A DNA stretch of 64,000 nucleotides from CAVVEQ01 sp963828855 (GCA_963828855.1 CAWHGB010000002.1:372001-436000), one strand, 5' to 3'. Positions 10,718-20,082 are shown, numbered from the stretch's first letter. Notes: generated from the sequence alone by a model not told the origin. A program made the numbers and translations.

Positions 10718-12127
10718 CAATTCAAATGACGGAGGTGGGCGGGAAGGATACCCTCCATCGCCCGGTATTTCGCCACTGTTCTACGGGCAACGTTATAACC
10801 CTGCCTTGTTAACAGTTCCACGATATCGGAATCGCTTAGCGGGCGTTTTTCGTTCGTTGATCATTTCCTTGATCACCGTGCGAACATTAAGGCTCCTATC
10901 GAAGAATGATGAAAGGGGGATGATCCTTCGATTTGGCAATTGAACGGATTTATTAGCAACCGCCCGGGAAATGGTGGATTCATGCACATCCAGTTCCTTG
11001 GATAATTGTACTCTCGTGACGGGTTTCAGGTTTTTATCCCCCAACAGGATGAATCCTTTTTGAAGAGAGACTACGCGTTGCATTAAACGTAGCATGGTAT
11101 GGTTACGTTGCTGTAGACATTTTACGAATAGCGAAGCCCGATCCAGATCAGTCTTCATATCCTCTTTGGTCTGTTCTTCCGTCTCCGAAATTGCTGCCTT
11201 GAAAAGTGGATTTACGCGTAATGTGCCGCGAAGAGGGATGATGATCTCCACCATTAACCGTTGTTCCGGATCCTCATTCATGTGATTGATGATAATATCT
11301 GGTTGCCGGTAAACCTGCTCATTGGATAAGACCAGGTTGACGGATGTTGCCCCAATGTGACCTGGCCGGGTATGGGTTCAGGTTTTCACTGATGAACTAA
11401 GCCACTCTTCTGGATCTGCCGTTGGGTGGTTTCATAGATCTTTGCCAGATCGGCAAAATGATGTCTGGTTAGCAAGTCGAAGTGGTCGCGAATGATCGGT
11501 GCTGCCAGATCCGGAATAGATCTCGGTTTCGGCAAGGACTTCCAATTGCACGAGCAAGCGCCTCCTGTGGCGTTAGCGATCCGACACCGATCGGTTCAGC
11601 CCGTTGAATAATCGATTGGACCTCTTGAACTGCGGCTTGAGGAGAATATGAAGGTAGGTAGGCAGCATCATAAAGCGTTGTGGTTAACAAACCATCTTCA
11701 TTCAAATGGGTCAAGCAGGTATGCAGCAACGCCTCGATCGTTGTCCGCTAATTCGGTGGCAATTTGACGCATCACGAAAGTCGGCAGATCTTCCACCGAA
11801 GGTGAAATGGGTTCGTCCGGGTAATCTTCGGCATGATACCTCGCCCTGCGGGAAGAAATCTTCCCGGGTGGAAATGAAGACGACCGGTTCTTCGGGATTG
11901 ACGTTGGTTGGACGGCTGCAGATCGGGCAGACACCTTTTTCCGGAAGCGGTCGGTGACAGGTCGGGCAGCGCCGTTCTTCCAGCATTTCCAGGGCTGGAT
12001 TATTGGATAATTCAGTTTCGATCTGCTCTGCAAGTTCGTCAATCGGCAAGCTGAGCAATGTCATGGTCTGCGCAAGGTGTGCGGTGGTTACCGGGCGGGT
12101 CGATGTTATTTGAACATGGGTTAACAT
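10717..12127 (-). CDS. rpoN: RNA polymerase sigma-54 factor (frameshifted)
   Basis: The ATG at 12127 follows an AGAGAGGG ribosome site. Region I is recognisable (AHLAQTMTLLSLPIDELAEQ, then NNPALEMLEE). It is followed directly by an unusual zinc-ribbon-like segment CPTCHRPLPEKGVCPIC. The core-binding and HTH segments can be followed through changes of frame: DLPTFVMRQIATEL, LTHLNEDGLL, RDHFDLLTRHHFADLAKIYE, NPYPARSHWG, LSKELDVHESTISRAVANKS. The RpoN box ARRTVAKYR is encoded at about 10759-10785, and the stop lies at 10717. Frames break near 11850, 11720, 11540, 11290-11400 and 10845. The length (~470 residues) is normal. It is first in an operon with a sigma-54 activator pair, and its promoter region has sigma-54 boxes, suggesting autoregulation. 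Confidence 0.92.
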
Positions 12128-12172
12128 TTTGAAGCCCTCTCTTCGAACAATTATATTGATATTACTTACTGT

Positions 12173-12206
12173 TGCAAGTAACATGCCAATGCAAGTTTCA
12201 TACCAA
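12173..12206 (-). promoter_or_regulatory. Two tandem sigma-54 (-24/-12) promoter boxes upstream of rpoN
   Basis: Read on the minus strand, TTGGTATGAAACTTGCA (12206-12190) is followed without a gap by TTGGCATGTTACTTGCA (12189-12173). Both fit the sigma-54 consensus YTGGCACGrNNNTTGCW and both have the GG-N10-GC spacing. Expected start sites are near 12179 and 12162, giving 35-52 base leaders to the rpoN ATG at 12127. Confidence 0.7.
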
Positions 12207-12317
12207 TTGCAGACCACCCTTCCCTTCACGGACCACACTCTCTTGAAGTAAAGTGATTCTGCTGAAGAGAGATGGTGATACAACCACTTGGCAGATGTAA
12301 AAATCCAACCCACGAAA

Positions 12318-12346
12318 TTGCCAAACTTCCTACTTGGGAATAAAAT
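12318..12346 (+). promoter_or_regulatory. Sigma-70-type promoter for the dapL gene
   Basis: TTGCCA (12318-12323), a 17-base spacer and TAAAAT (12341-12346) lie 28 bases ahead of the GTG start at 12375. Spacing is ideal and both hexamers match the consensus at 5 of 6 positions. Confidence 0.6.
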
Positions 12347-12374
12347 ACCGGAAGAAACCACACGGAGTTAATCA

Positions 12375-13543
12375 GTGAAAATTATTCCATCGGAGCGAAT
12401 CGCGGATCTTAAACCGTATTTCTTCGCTCAACTAAATAATCGAATCTCGGAGTTACGAAAAAAGGGGTCGATGTCATTCGCCTGGATATGGGATCACCGG
12501 ATCTCCCCCCTGAAGATTTCATTATTGAAAGCCTTGTGGATTCAGCCAGGAGGAGCGATTCCCATGGCTATACCGCGATGGGAGGTATCCCTGCGTTCCA
12601 TAAAGCCGTCGCGGATTATTACCAGCGGAGGTACGGGGTCGAGTCTCGACCCACAAAAAGAAACCCTCGCACTTATCGGCTCAAAGGAAGGTTTATTCAA
12701 CCTCAGCCAGGTATTCTTAATCCCGGGGATAGTGTGCTTGTGCCAGATCCCGGTTATCCTGTTTACGCAAGCAGCGCTAAAATCGCCGGTGCAATTCCTC
12801 ACCCGATACCTCTTCTTCTTCAAAACGGATTTTTACCAATATTCGAGGATATCCCCACAGATATCGCCCGAAGGGCGAAAATGCTGTGGTTGAATTATCC
12901 CAACAATCCCACCGGTGTCTCCGCCTCGATAGGTTTTCTTTCAGAAGCAGTGAAATTTGCCCGGGAATTCGATATCCTGATCGCCCATGATGCTCCCTAT
13001 ATGGAAATCACATTTTCCGGTACTTTGCTCCGTCCATCCTGCAGGTTCCCGGTGCGAAAGAAGTCTGTGTGGAATTCAATTCTTTGTCCAAGACATATAA
13101 CATGGCTGGATGGCGATTGGGAATGGCAGTGGGAAATCCGGAAGTAATTGCAGCTGCTTCACACGTATAAAAGCCAGGTGGATTCTTCGCAGTTCCTCCG
13201 ATCCTCGAGGCTGGGATAATTGCCGCCTTACCGGAGACCAGGAATGGATATCTGGAAGAAACGAGATCTACCGCAAGCGCCGTGATATTGTCGTCGACGG
13301 ATTGAATAATTCCAACTTGGTTGTAGATACACCCTCTGCCGGTCTATATGTCTGGTTCTCAACATCTGACCGCTTCAAATCGAGCGCAGACTTTTGCGAT
13401 ACCCTACTCAAGAAACCGGTGTTAGCATCACCCCCGGCTCGGTTTATGGAGAGTACGGGGAAGGATTCGCCCGGATCTCCCTTGTGACCGAAACTTCCCG
13501 TATTGCCGAAGCGATGGATCGCTTGGCAAAATGGGTGGGATAA
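12375..13543 (+). CDS. dapL: LL-diaminopimelate-type aminotransferase (class I PLP; frameshifted)
   Basis: The GTG start at 12375 has a CGGAG site 7 bases upstream. The reconstructed ~388-residue protein follows DapL-type aminotransferases: an N-terminal helix, DMGSPDLPPEDFI, HGYTAMGGIPAFHKAVADYY, LIGSKEGLFNLSQVF, NPGDSVLVPDPGYPVY, LNYPNNPTGV and the PLP-lysine segment NSLSKTYNMAGWRLG. It ends RIAEAMDRLAKWVG. Frames change near 12470, 12650 and 12715 and several times in 13030-13440. DapL converts tetrahydrodipicolinate directly to LL-diaminopimelate for lysine and cell-wall synthesis. A broader-specificity class I aminotransferase of the same subfamily is the main alternative. hflX starts 11 bases downstream. 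Confidence 0.82.
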
Positions 13544-13554
13544 TATTATCTCTA

Positions 13555-14908
13555 ATGCCTTCTAAGAATACCAATATCTACTTCTCCCCCACGCGAACGA
13601 GCGTTCATGGTTGGTGTCGAGATTCGACAGCGATCCCTCCCTGTTCAGTCTTGCGGATTCGCTCGCTGAACTTGAACTTACTTGCTGAGACTGCGGGATT
13701 GGAAGTGATCGGTGAAACCACCCAGCGATTGGATCGTCCCCACCCTGCCACACTCGTCGGTTCAGGCAAGCTGGAAGAGATCAAGATGCTCATCGAGGAC
13801 TCTCTGGCGGATGTGGTTCTCTTTGATACGGAACTTTCACCCCGTCACCAACGGGAGCTGGAAGAATTGATCGGTCCACCGGTTAAGGTGATCGATCGCA
13901 CAGCATCTGATCCTGGATATTTTCGCCCAGCATGCTGATACCCGCGAAGGCATCCTGCAGGTGGAGCTCGCCCAATTGGAATATCGACTACCCCGCCTCA
14001 CCCGGGCATGGACCCATCTAGCCCGACAGGCAGGTGGTGGTGCAGGAAGGACAGGCAGCATCGGCGGAGTGGGGTTGCGCGGACCTGGGGAGACCCAGCT
14101 TGAGGTGGATCGCCGCGAAATCCGTAAACGCATCTCCAATCTGAAATCAGAGATAGAAAAAGTCCGCGCACACCGATCCCGTCATCGGGTTCAACGGAAA
14201 CGTTCACAAATCCCTGTTGTTGCCATAGTCGGTTACACCAATGCCGGAAAATCCACCTTGCTCAACGCGCTTGCCAAAACTGATGTTTATGTGGCTGACC
14301 AATTATTTGCCACCCTTGACCCCACTACCCGCCGGGTGAACCTTCCTCAAGGCCACACGGTCCTATTCACCGATACTGTAGGTTTCATCCAAAAATTACC
14401 TACCCAGTTGATCGCCGCTTTTCGGGCCACCCTGGAGGAGATCACCGAAGCTGATCTGGTGCTGCATGTTGTGGATATCACCCATCCCAATGCTGCAGCC
14501 CAATCCCAGGCTGTACACGAGACTTTGCGGGAGATCCAGGCAGATACCATTCCCTCGATCACCATTTTGAATAAGATCGATCTACTACCCGAACCGGAGA
14601 ATGCTTCCGAAGGATTGGAGAATTTCCCACGTTCCTATGCTATCTCAGCCAGGAAAAGGACAGGTCTTCTGGAAATGTTGTCTTCCATCGAAGATGTCCT
14701 TTTCGAATCTTTTGCACCGATCATCGTGCACCTTCCCTACCAACAGGGTCAATTGATCTCTCTTTTTCACGACCAGGGCAGGATTGTTAAGCTTGATCAT
14801 TCCCGCGGAGGGGTCACAATTCAGGGATCATTGCCGGGCAGATTGATCGCCCAATTTCAGCCATTCATCCTCAAACCCACAAGCAAAAAACAGCAAGAAA
14901 ACAAATAA
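13555..14908 (+). CDS. hflX: GTPase HflX (frameshifted N-terminus)
   Basis: HflX is a ribosome-associated GTPase that helps split or rescue stalled ribosomes. The protein (~450 residues) starts MPSKNTNIYFSPT. After frame corrections near 13600-13680 and an apparent extra base near 13906 it shows the HflX domain (LLAETAGLEVIGETTQ, HPATLVGSGKLEEI, ELSPRHQRELEE), a Gly-rich segment ending GLRGPGETQLEVDRR, then the GTPase motifs G1 GYTNAGKS, G3 DTVGF, G4 NKID and a C-terminal domain. The tail is Lys/Gln-rich. A strong hairpin lies just past the stop. Confidence 0.95.
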
Positions 14909-14932
14909 AAAAAGAGCGGAAGTTCCGCTCTT
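14905..14932 (-). terminator. Rho-independent terminator of rpmF (possibly bidirectional)
   Basis: AAGAGCGGA (14912-14920) pairs with TCCGCTCTT (14924-14932) across a 3-base loop. On the minus strand the stem is followed by a run of seven T, correct for ending rpmF. The plus-strand side has only a short T tract after hflX. Confidence 0.75.
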
Positions 14933-14954
14933 AAATCGTTCAGATTCATTTCTG

Positions 14955-15155
14955 TCAGGATTTCTTCTTTTTATCTTTTTCTATCGCAACAACTTCCTTG
15001 CCCTGGTAATGTCCGCATTTGGGGCAAACTGTGTGGGGCAGCCGCATTTCCCCGCAATTGCTGCATTGAACCAAATTGGTGGATTCGAGCGCATCGTGTG
15101 AACGGCGGCGATCACGGCGGCCTTTGGATAATTTTCTCTTTGGAAGTGGACCCAT
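14955..15155 (-). CDS. rpmF: 50S ribosomal protein L32
   Basis: This 66-residue basic protein starts MGPLPKRKLSKGRRDRRRSH, typical of bL32, and carries a four-cysteine zinc ribbon (CSNC...CPKC). It sits alone and convergent to hflX. A Lys-rich tail (KDKKKKS) extends past the zinc ribbon. It is a structural component of the large ribosomal subunit. Confidence 0.97.
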   Translation of the reverse strand: MGPLPKRKLSKGRRDRRRSHDALESTNLVQCSNCGEMRLPHTVCPKCGHYQGKEVVAIEKDKKKKS

Positions 15156-15275
15156 TCTAATTACTCCTGATGATTACGACTTTCTAAATTACACAAGCGA
15201 GGAATTATACTTATTCCAGCATTTTCAGTCAAGGTCTCTTCTGATATTCTTCTCTTACTCAATAATTCGAATTTG

Positions 15276-16022
15276 ATGGATTACAATAAACTTATGGAAA
15301 TCCAGGTCGCAGCGGCGAAAATCAATAAATACGCTACCCCCGAAAGCGGTGATACCCTGGAGATGGTCGAGCGCCCGAATGGCGGGGTATCCGTGGTCCT
15401 GGCAGACGGGCAATCCAGCGGCCGGGGGGCAAAAGCTGTTTCCACCCTGGTGGTACGAAAGGTGATCGCCCTTCTTGCCGAAGGCGTCCGTGATGGGGCT
15501 GCTGCCCGGGCTGCGTCGGATGCTCTCTTCACCGAAAAAAACGGAAAAGTCGTCGCTTGTTTGAATATCCTCTCCGTTGATCTGCAAAGCCAGACGGTTG
15601 TGCTCTCACGGAACAACCCCAGCCCAATTTTCATCGCCAGCGGGGATCAGCTGAAATGCATTGATCAGCCCAGTTCCCCGATCGGTACCTCCCGCAATAT
15701 CAAACCTGAAATCACCGAGCTCCCCCTGGCTCCCAACCTTACAATCATTATTTTCACGGATGGAATTTTCTTTTCGGGGGATCGCAGCGGGCAGAAAATG
15801 GATATTTGCAGTACCATCCAGGAAATTATCGAAATGGAGAATCCTGGTGCGCAGTATCTTGCGGATTCTTTGCTCCACCAAGCCCTTCGTTTGGATCAGA
15901 ACCGTCCCAACGATGATATGAGCGTAGTTGTGCTGCGGGTAGCAGCAGGTGAATCGGATCAGATTCGCAAAATGACCCTCACCCTGCCTGTGCCACCGCT
16001 GCGGAATTCAATTGGATTATGA
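15276..16022 (+). CDS. SpoIIE-type PP2C phosphatase domain protein
   Basis: The intact frame has TTG at 15273 followed by ATG at 15276; I take the ATG, giving 248 residues. It matches the SpoIIE/RsbU phosphatase fold: VVLADGQSSGRGAKA holds the first metal-binding Asp, LNILSVDLQSQTVVLSRNN the central strands, IIIFTDGIF the second metal Asp, and RPNDDMSVVVLRV the terminal metal-binding Asp pair. No sensor domain or membrane segment is attached. Such proteins dephosphorylate Ser/Thr on anti-anti-sigma (STAS) or partner proteins; no STAS gene is visible nearby. No clear ribosome site precedes the start. A P-loop gene follows 100 bases later on the same strand. Confidence 0.85.
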   Translation: MDYNKLMEIQVAAAKINKYATPESGDTLEMVERPNGGVSVVLADGQSSGRGAKAVSTLVVRKVIALLAEGVRDGAAARAASDALFTEKNGKVVACLNILSVDLQSQTVVLSRNNPSPIFIASGDQLKCIDQPSSPIGTSRNIKPEITELPLAPNLTIIIFTDGIFFSGDRSGQKMDICSTIQEIIEMENPGAQYLADSLLHQALRLDQNRPNDDMSVVVLRVAAGESDQIRKMTLTLPVPPLRNSIGL

Positions 16023-16033
16023 TAAAACTTGTT

Positions 16034-16061
16034 TTGGTTTCCAATTGTGATAAGAAACCAA
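16034..16061 (+). repeat. Inverted repeat after the phosphatase gene
   Basis: TTGGTTTC (16034-16041) and GAAACCAA (16054-16061) form an 8-bp stem with a 12-base loop, 11 bases after the phosphatase stop. The T tract behind it is poor, so it may be a weak terminator or a protein site. Confidence 0.35.
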
Positions 16062-16124
16062 TAAAATTATGTTTTCACATTTTACAGAAGCAGTAAAATC
16101 AGCGACTCAAATCAAGGGGAAAGA

Positions 16125-16490
16125 ATGATCCGCGTAGGTGTGGTTGGTCCTTGCGGCTCGGGAAAAACAACATTGATAGAATTACTGAAAATCCAAAGGC
16201 AGGATATTGATCTCCGCCATATCGCCCAGGAACACTCCTATGTCGCTGATATGTGGCTAAGGCTCGTGCATCCAGATATTCTCATCTATCTCGATGTAAC
16301 CTTTGATGTTGCCACAAACCGGAGGAAGCTGAATTGGAGAGAATCTGATTTCATGGAACAGCTGCGCCGGTTAAGGCATGCCCGTGAACATGCCAGCCTG
16401 GTAATATCGACGGATCATCTTTCCCCGGGGCAGATCGCGCAACAAGCCAATGATTTCGTTGACCATTTTTCGGTCAAAAAGTTCGGGTGA
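16125..16490 (+). CDS. Small stand-alone P-loop NTPase
   Basis: This 121-residue protein has a perfect Walker A, VGPCGSGKTT, at residues 7-16. A hydrophobic strand ILIYLDVTF ends in an Asp as a possible Walker B, and an Arg-rich segment (QLRRLRHAREHA) could act as a lid. It is shorter than typical nucleoside or shikimate kinases (about 170 residues) but has the same order of elements. A ribosome site (AAGGGGAAAG) precedes the ATG. It lies between the SpoIIE-like phosphatase and secD. The substrate is unknown; a small-molecule kinase or a regulatory ATPase is possible. Confidence 0.75.
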   Translation: MIRVGVVGPCGSGKTTLIELLKIQRQDIDLRHIAQEHSYVADMWLRLVHPDILIYLDVTFDVATNRRKLNWRESDFMEQLRRLRHAREHASLVISTDHLSPGQIAQQANDFVDHFSVKKFG

Positions 16491-16581
16491 TTTCCCTACT
16501 CACCTAATTCCATTACGGGTATAATCGCAATGTTAAATCCAGCCAAAGGCTGGTATTTGCTTGATTGGAGGTCATTTCTGC

Positions 16582-17961
16582 ATGCAACGAAAGTACATTT
16601 TTCTTATCCTGATCCTCCTCCTGGTTGCTGTCGCCGTTCTGGTCGATATCCCCAATCCACCGCAAGCGATCAATGCGCTTATGGGCAGGGATGTGGAACC
16701 GGTGCTTGGACTGGACCTTCGTGGTGGAGTGCAGGTTCTTTTGCAGCCATCGGCTGGTTTTGAGGCTTCAAGCCAGAACCTTCAGGATGCGAGCAAGATC
16801 CTCGAAAACAGGAGCAACGCGCTTGGAGTATCTGAACAGGTTTTCCAGGTGATCGGATCTCAATTCATCCTCGGAGAATTCCCCGGGAAAACCAACACCG
16901 ATCAGGTGGTGAGCATTTTGCAGCAAACCGGGTTGTTGGAATTCATCGATGCCGGTTCCACCTACCTTGAACCCGGCACTGTGGTTGTCACCGATATCAC
17001 CGGTGCAGGATCGCAGCAACCCTCGGTTCAACCGACCGCACCAGTTTCTTCCGGCACCACTCCCGAAGCATCCCCCACTGAAGTTGTTGTTTACCACACA
17101 GTAATGACTGGGGCTGATCTGAAATCCGTAAACGTTACCGCCGGTTCCACCGATCCAAACCCCTATATCGCGTTCGAGTTGACCGATAAAGGCACCCAGG
17201 TTTTCAAGGATTTCACCACGCAGAATGTAGGTAAATACCTGGCGATTGTTTTGGATAAGAAAGTGGTCTCCACCCCCGTGATACAGAATGCGATCACGGA
17301 TGGCCAAGGCATCATCCAGGGACAATACACGGTCGACTCCGCCAACCAATTAGCCACGGTTCTTCGCTTCGGCAGTCTGCCCGTTCCACTGGAGGTTGCC
17401 CAGAGCACACTAATCGGACCTTCCCTCGGGCAGGATTCCTTGAATAAAAGCATAACCGCAGGCATCCTGGCGTTCATAGCAATCGCCTTGTTGATGATCC
17501 TTTATTACCGCTTCCCCGGCCTTATCGCTGTCCTGGCATTGATCATTTATATCGCGATCAGTTTCGCAATCTTTAAGCTGATCCCGGTAACGCTCACCCT
17601 CCCCGGTATTGCGGGTTTCGTATTAAGTATCGGAATGGCAGTCGATGCAAATGTGCTCATTTTCGAACGATTAAAAGAGGAGCTCCGTGGCGGGCGCATG
17701 CTCAACCAAGCGATTGAACTCGGTTGGAAGCGTGCCTGGCTTTCCATCCGGGATTCCAACGTCTCCACCCTTATAACCTGTGTGATCCTGTTCTGGTATG
17801 GCAGTGCTTTCGGCGCGAGCATCGTGAAAGGATTTGCCCTCACACTCGCCTTGGGCGTCGCCGTCAGTATGTTCACCGCGGTGGTTGTCACTCGTTCCTT
17901 CCTGCACCTCGCGCTAGACCGGATTAAATTCGCCGATCACCCCAAGTGGTTTGGCTTGTAG
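16582..17961 (+). CDS. secD: Protein translocase subunit SecD
   Basis: The start at ATG 16582 (MQRKYIFLILILLL) is chosen because TTGGAGGT lies 10 bases upstream; an upstream in-frame codon at 16561 lacks such a site. This ~459-residue protein has an N-terminal membrane helix, the hallmark GLDLRGGVQVLLQ, the extracytoplasmic P1 domain, a Thr/Pro/Ser-rich insertion near residues 150-175 (QPTAPVSSGTTPEASPT), and a C-terminal six-helix RND-type domain (IGMAVDANVLIFERLKEE). SecDF uses the proton or sodium motive force to pull secreted proteins through SecYEG. secF follows 12 bases later. Confidence 0.97.
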   Translation: MQRKYIFLILILLLVAVAVLVDIPNPPQAINALMGRDVEPVLGLDLRGGVQVLLQPSAGFEASSQNLQDASKILENRSNALGVSEQVFQVIGSQFILGEFPGKTNTDQVVSILQQTGLLEFIDAGSTYLEPGTVVVTDITGAGSQQPSVQPTAPVSSGTTPEASPTEVVVYHTVMTGADLKSVNVTAGSTDPNPYIAFELTDKGTQVFKDFTTQNVGKYLAIVLDKKVVSTPVIQNAITDGQGIIQGQYTVDSANQLATVLRFGSLPVPLEVAQSTLIGPSLGQDSLNKSITAGILAFIAIALLMILYYRFPGLIAVLALIIYIAISFAIFKLIPVTLTLPGIAGFVLSIGMAVDANVLIFERLKEELRGGRMLNQAIELGWKRAWLSIRDSNVSTLITCVILFWYGSAFGASIVKGFALTLALGVAVSMFTAVVVTRSFLHLALDRIKFADHPKWFGL

Positions 17962-17973
17962 GAGACATCCAAA

Positions 17974-18907
17974 ATGAAGATCAATATAATAAAACATCGT
18001 TACTGGTACTTCCTGTTTTCTCTCTTGATCATTATTCCCGGGTTGATTGGCTTTGCGTTATGGGGATTGCCGCTATCCATCGATTTCACCAGCGGTTCAC
18101 TTTTAGAGGTCCGATTTGAAACAGGCAAGGCACCTGAGCCAGCTCAGTTGGTTGCCCTCTACGGTGAATTCGGTTATGACAGCCCACGTGTTCAATCCGC
18201 TGAGAACGATACCCTGATTATTCGTTCCAAAGACATGCCACAAGCTACAAAGCTGGCAATTGTTGCAGAAATGGAATCCCGTTTCAATAGCACAGTAACG
18301 GTCAACCGCTTTGATACGGTTGGTCCTTCCGTTGGTGCCCAGGTCACTCAACGCGCCTTCTTCGCAGTCTGCCTGGCAGCTCTTGGCATCCTTGCATATA
18401 TCACTTTCGCGTTCCGGAAAGTTAACCACGCGTTCCGGTACGGGGTTGCTGCCATCATCGCAATGATCCACGATATCCTCGTGGTCATCGGGGTGCAAGT
18501 GTTTCTTGTCCCATTTTCTGGGTTGGGAGGTGGATTCTCTCTTTCTCACCGCCCTGCTGACAGTGATCGGCTTCTCCGTTCACGATACCATCGTTGTCTT
18601 CGATCGCCTGCGTGAAAATTCGATGATCTATCGTCGCATCCCATACGAGACCGTTGTCAATCATTCGATCGTGCAGACTCTCGATCGCTCAATTATGACC
18701 ACATTCACCGTGCTCCTGGTTCTGTTCATCCTCGCTTTATTCGGGGGTGTTACGATCCGTCATTTCGTGATCATCCTGTTTATTGGCATCCTGAGTGGTG
18801 CTTACTCCTCCATTTTCGATGCTTCGCCGATCCTCGTGGTCTGGGAAAACCGGGAATGGAAAACCTGGTTCAAAGGGAAGAAGCCGGCGCAGACTCCCGC
18901 GCAGTAA
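17974..18907 (+). CDS. secF: Protein translocase subunit SecF (frameshifted)
   Basis: This is the partner of SecD, about 310 residues. It shows an N-terminal membrane helix, the SecF motif SIDFTSGSLLEVRFE, the periplasmic segment, TVGPSVGAQVTQRAFFA, then membrane helices with AIIAMIHDILVVIGV and TVIGFSVHDTIVVFDRLREN. One frame change near 18530 separates the two halves. The end is Lys-rich (WFKGKKPAQTPAQ). A strong terminator follows at 18920, so secD-secF is a two-gene unit. Confidence 0.95.
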
Positions 18908-18919
18908 AAAAGGGTATAC

Positions 18920-18954
18920 AAAAAGGTTCTGGAGGTTTTCAGAACCTTTTTCTT
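18920..18954 (+). terminator. Rho-independent terminator of secDF
   Basis: AAAAAGGTTCTG (18920-18931) pairs with CAGAACCTTTTT (18940-18951) across an 8-base loop, and the stem ends in a T run. Confidence 0.85.
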
Positions 18955-18963
18955 TACCTTATT

Positions 18964-18991
18964 TTGAGATTCGGGTTTTTTCAGGTATAAA
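18964..18991 (+). promoter_or_regulatory. Sigma-70-type promoter for the SDR gene
   Basis: TTGAGA (18964-18969), a 16-base spacer and TATAAA (18986-18991) lie just after the secDF terminator and 34 bases before the ATG at 19026. Confidence 0.55.
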
Positions 18992-19025
18992 TAAAATACC
19001 AAGGTTAAATACTCAGGAGAAATCC

Positions 19026-20054
19026 ATGCGAAAAGAAGTCATTCTAATCACTGGAGCGAATGGAGAGATCGGGCACGGCCTGATCGAATTTCTCACGGCA
19101 AAAAAGGATGCTTTTGTAATCGCCTTGGATGTTCAACCCCTGGATGAATCCCTGAGTGGCAAGGTGGAACGATTCATTTTGGGGGATATTTTGGATAATA
19201 TGCTTCTCGGCAGGCTTGTAGCTGAATACGAGATCCGCACCATCTTCCACTTGGCATCGATCCTTTCCACTAAGGCGGAATACAACCCGGAAACTGCGCA
19301 TAAGATCAACGTGGAAGGCACGATCAACTTACTGCGCCTGGCCGTGGAACAATCCTCCTGGCAGGGTAGACCGGTTAAATTTCTTTACCCCAGTTCGATC
19401 GCTGCTTATGGGCTGCCAGACCTGAAGACAAAAAATTCCACCGGGAAGGTGAAGGAATGTGACTATTGCCAACCAACCACCATGTATGGTTGCAACAAAC
19501 TATATTGTGAATACCTTGGAAGTTATTACGCCCGATATTACCGCCGGTTGGCTGCCGATCGTCCGCAACATCCAGTGGATTTCCGATGCATCCGCTTTCC
19601 AGGTTTGATCAGTGCCACAACCATTCCTACTGGGGGAACAAGCGATTATGGACCAGAAATGCTACATCACGCGGTAAGAGGTATCCCATACGCTTGTTTT
19701 GTCCGTCCGGATACCCGCCTTCCATTTATGGTCATGCCGGATGCCATCAAAGCCTTGATCCAGCTTGAGTCGGCCCCCGTCGAGAATCTATCCCAACTTG
19801 TCTATAACATAACCAGCTTCAGCCCCACTGCCGAGGATTTTCACGGGGAGATCCTACGTGAATTCCCTGATGCGCGGATCACTTTTAATCCTCACCTGAG
19901 CCGTCAAGGGATCGTGGATAGCTGGCCAGCTGATGTAGACGATTCAGCGGCGAGACACGATTGGGGTTGGTCTCCAGATTATGGTCAGGAGCGGGCATTT
20001 CGTGAATACCTGATCCCTGCAATCAAGGATTACTATCGCGAAAATGCGGATTAG
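19026..20054 (+). CDS. SDR-type dehydrogenase resembling L-threonine 3-dehydrogenase
   Basis: This 342-residue protein starts at an ATG preceded by CAGGAG. The N-terminal Rossmann motif is TGANGEIG; the catalytic Ser lies in YPSSIAAYG and the Tyr-Lys pair in MYGCNKLYCE. The region RCIRFPGLIS, then GGTSDYGPEML, DTRLPFMVMPDAIKAL is the pattern of the short-chain (epimerase-like) threonine 3-dehydrogenases, which make 2-amino-3-ketobutyrate from threonine. A generic NAD-dependent epimerase is the alternative. The assignment would fit a cell with a GlyA-GcvT fusion (50482), since threonine breakdown yields glycine. No kbl gene is seen in the window. Confidence 0.8.
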   Translation: MRKEVILITGANGEIGHGLIEFLTAKKDAFVIALDVQPLDESLSGKVERFILGDILDNMLLGRLVAEYEIRTIFHLASILSTKAEYNPETAHKINVEGTINLLRLAVEQSSWQGRPVKFLYPSSIAAYGLPDLKTKNSTGKVKECDYCQPTTMYGCNKLYCEYLGSYYARYYRRLAADRPQHPVDFRCIRFPGLISATTIPTGGTSDYGPEMLHHAVRGIPYACFVRPDTRLPFMVMPDAIKALIQLESAPVENLSQLVYNITSFSPTAEDFHGEILREFPDARITFNPHLSRQGIVDSWPADVDDSAARHDWGWSPDYGQERAFREYLIPAIKDYYRENAD

Positions 20055-20082
20055 TCATTAAAATAAAGGTAAGGAGAAACAA

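Noticed and set aside
16768..17349. A 193-codon minus-strand frame in secD
   Set aside because: It overlaps the conserved SecD P1 domain and has Gly/Val-rich composition with no motif.
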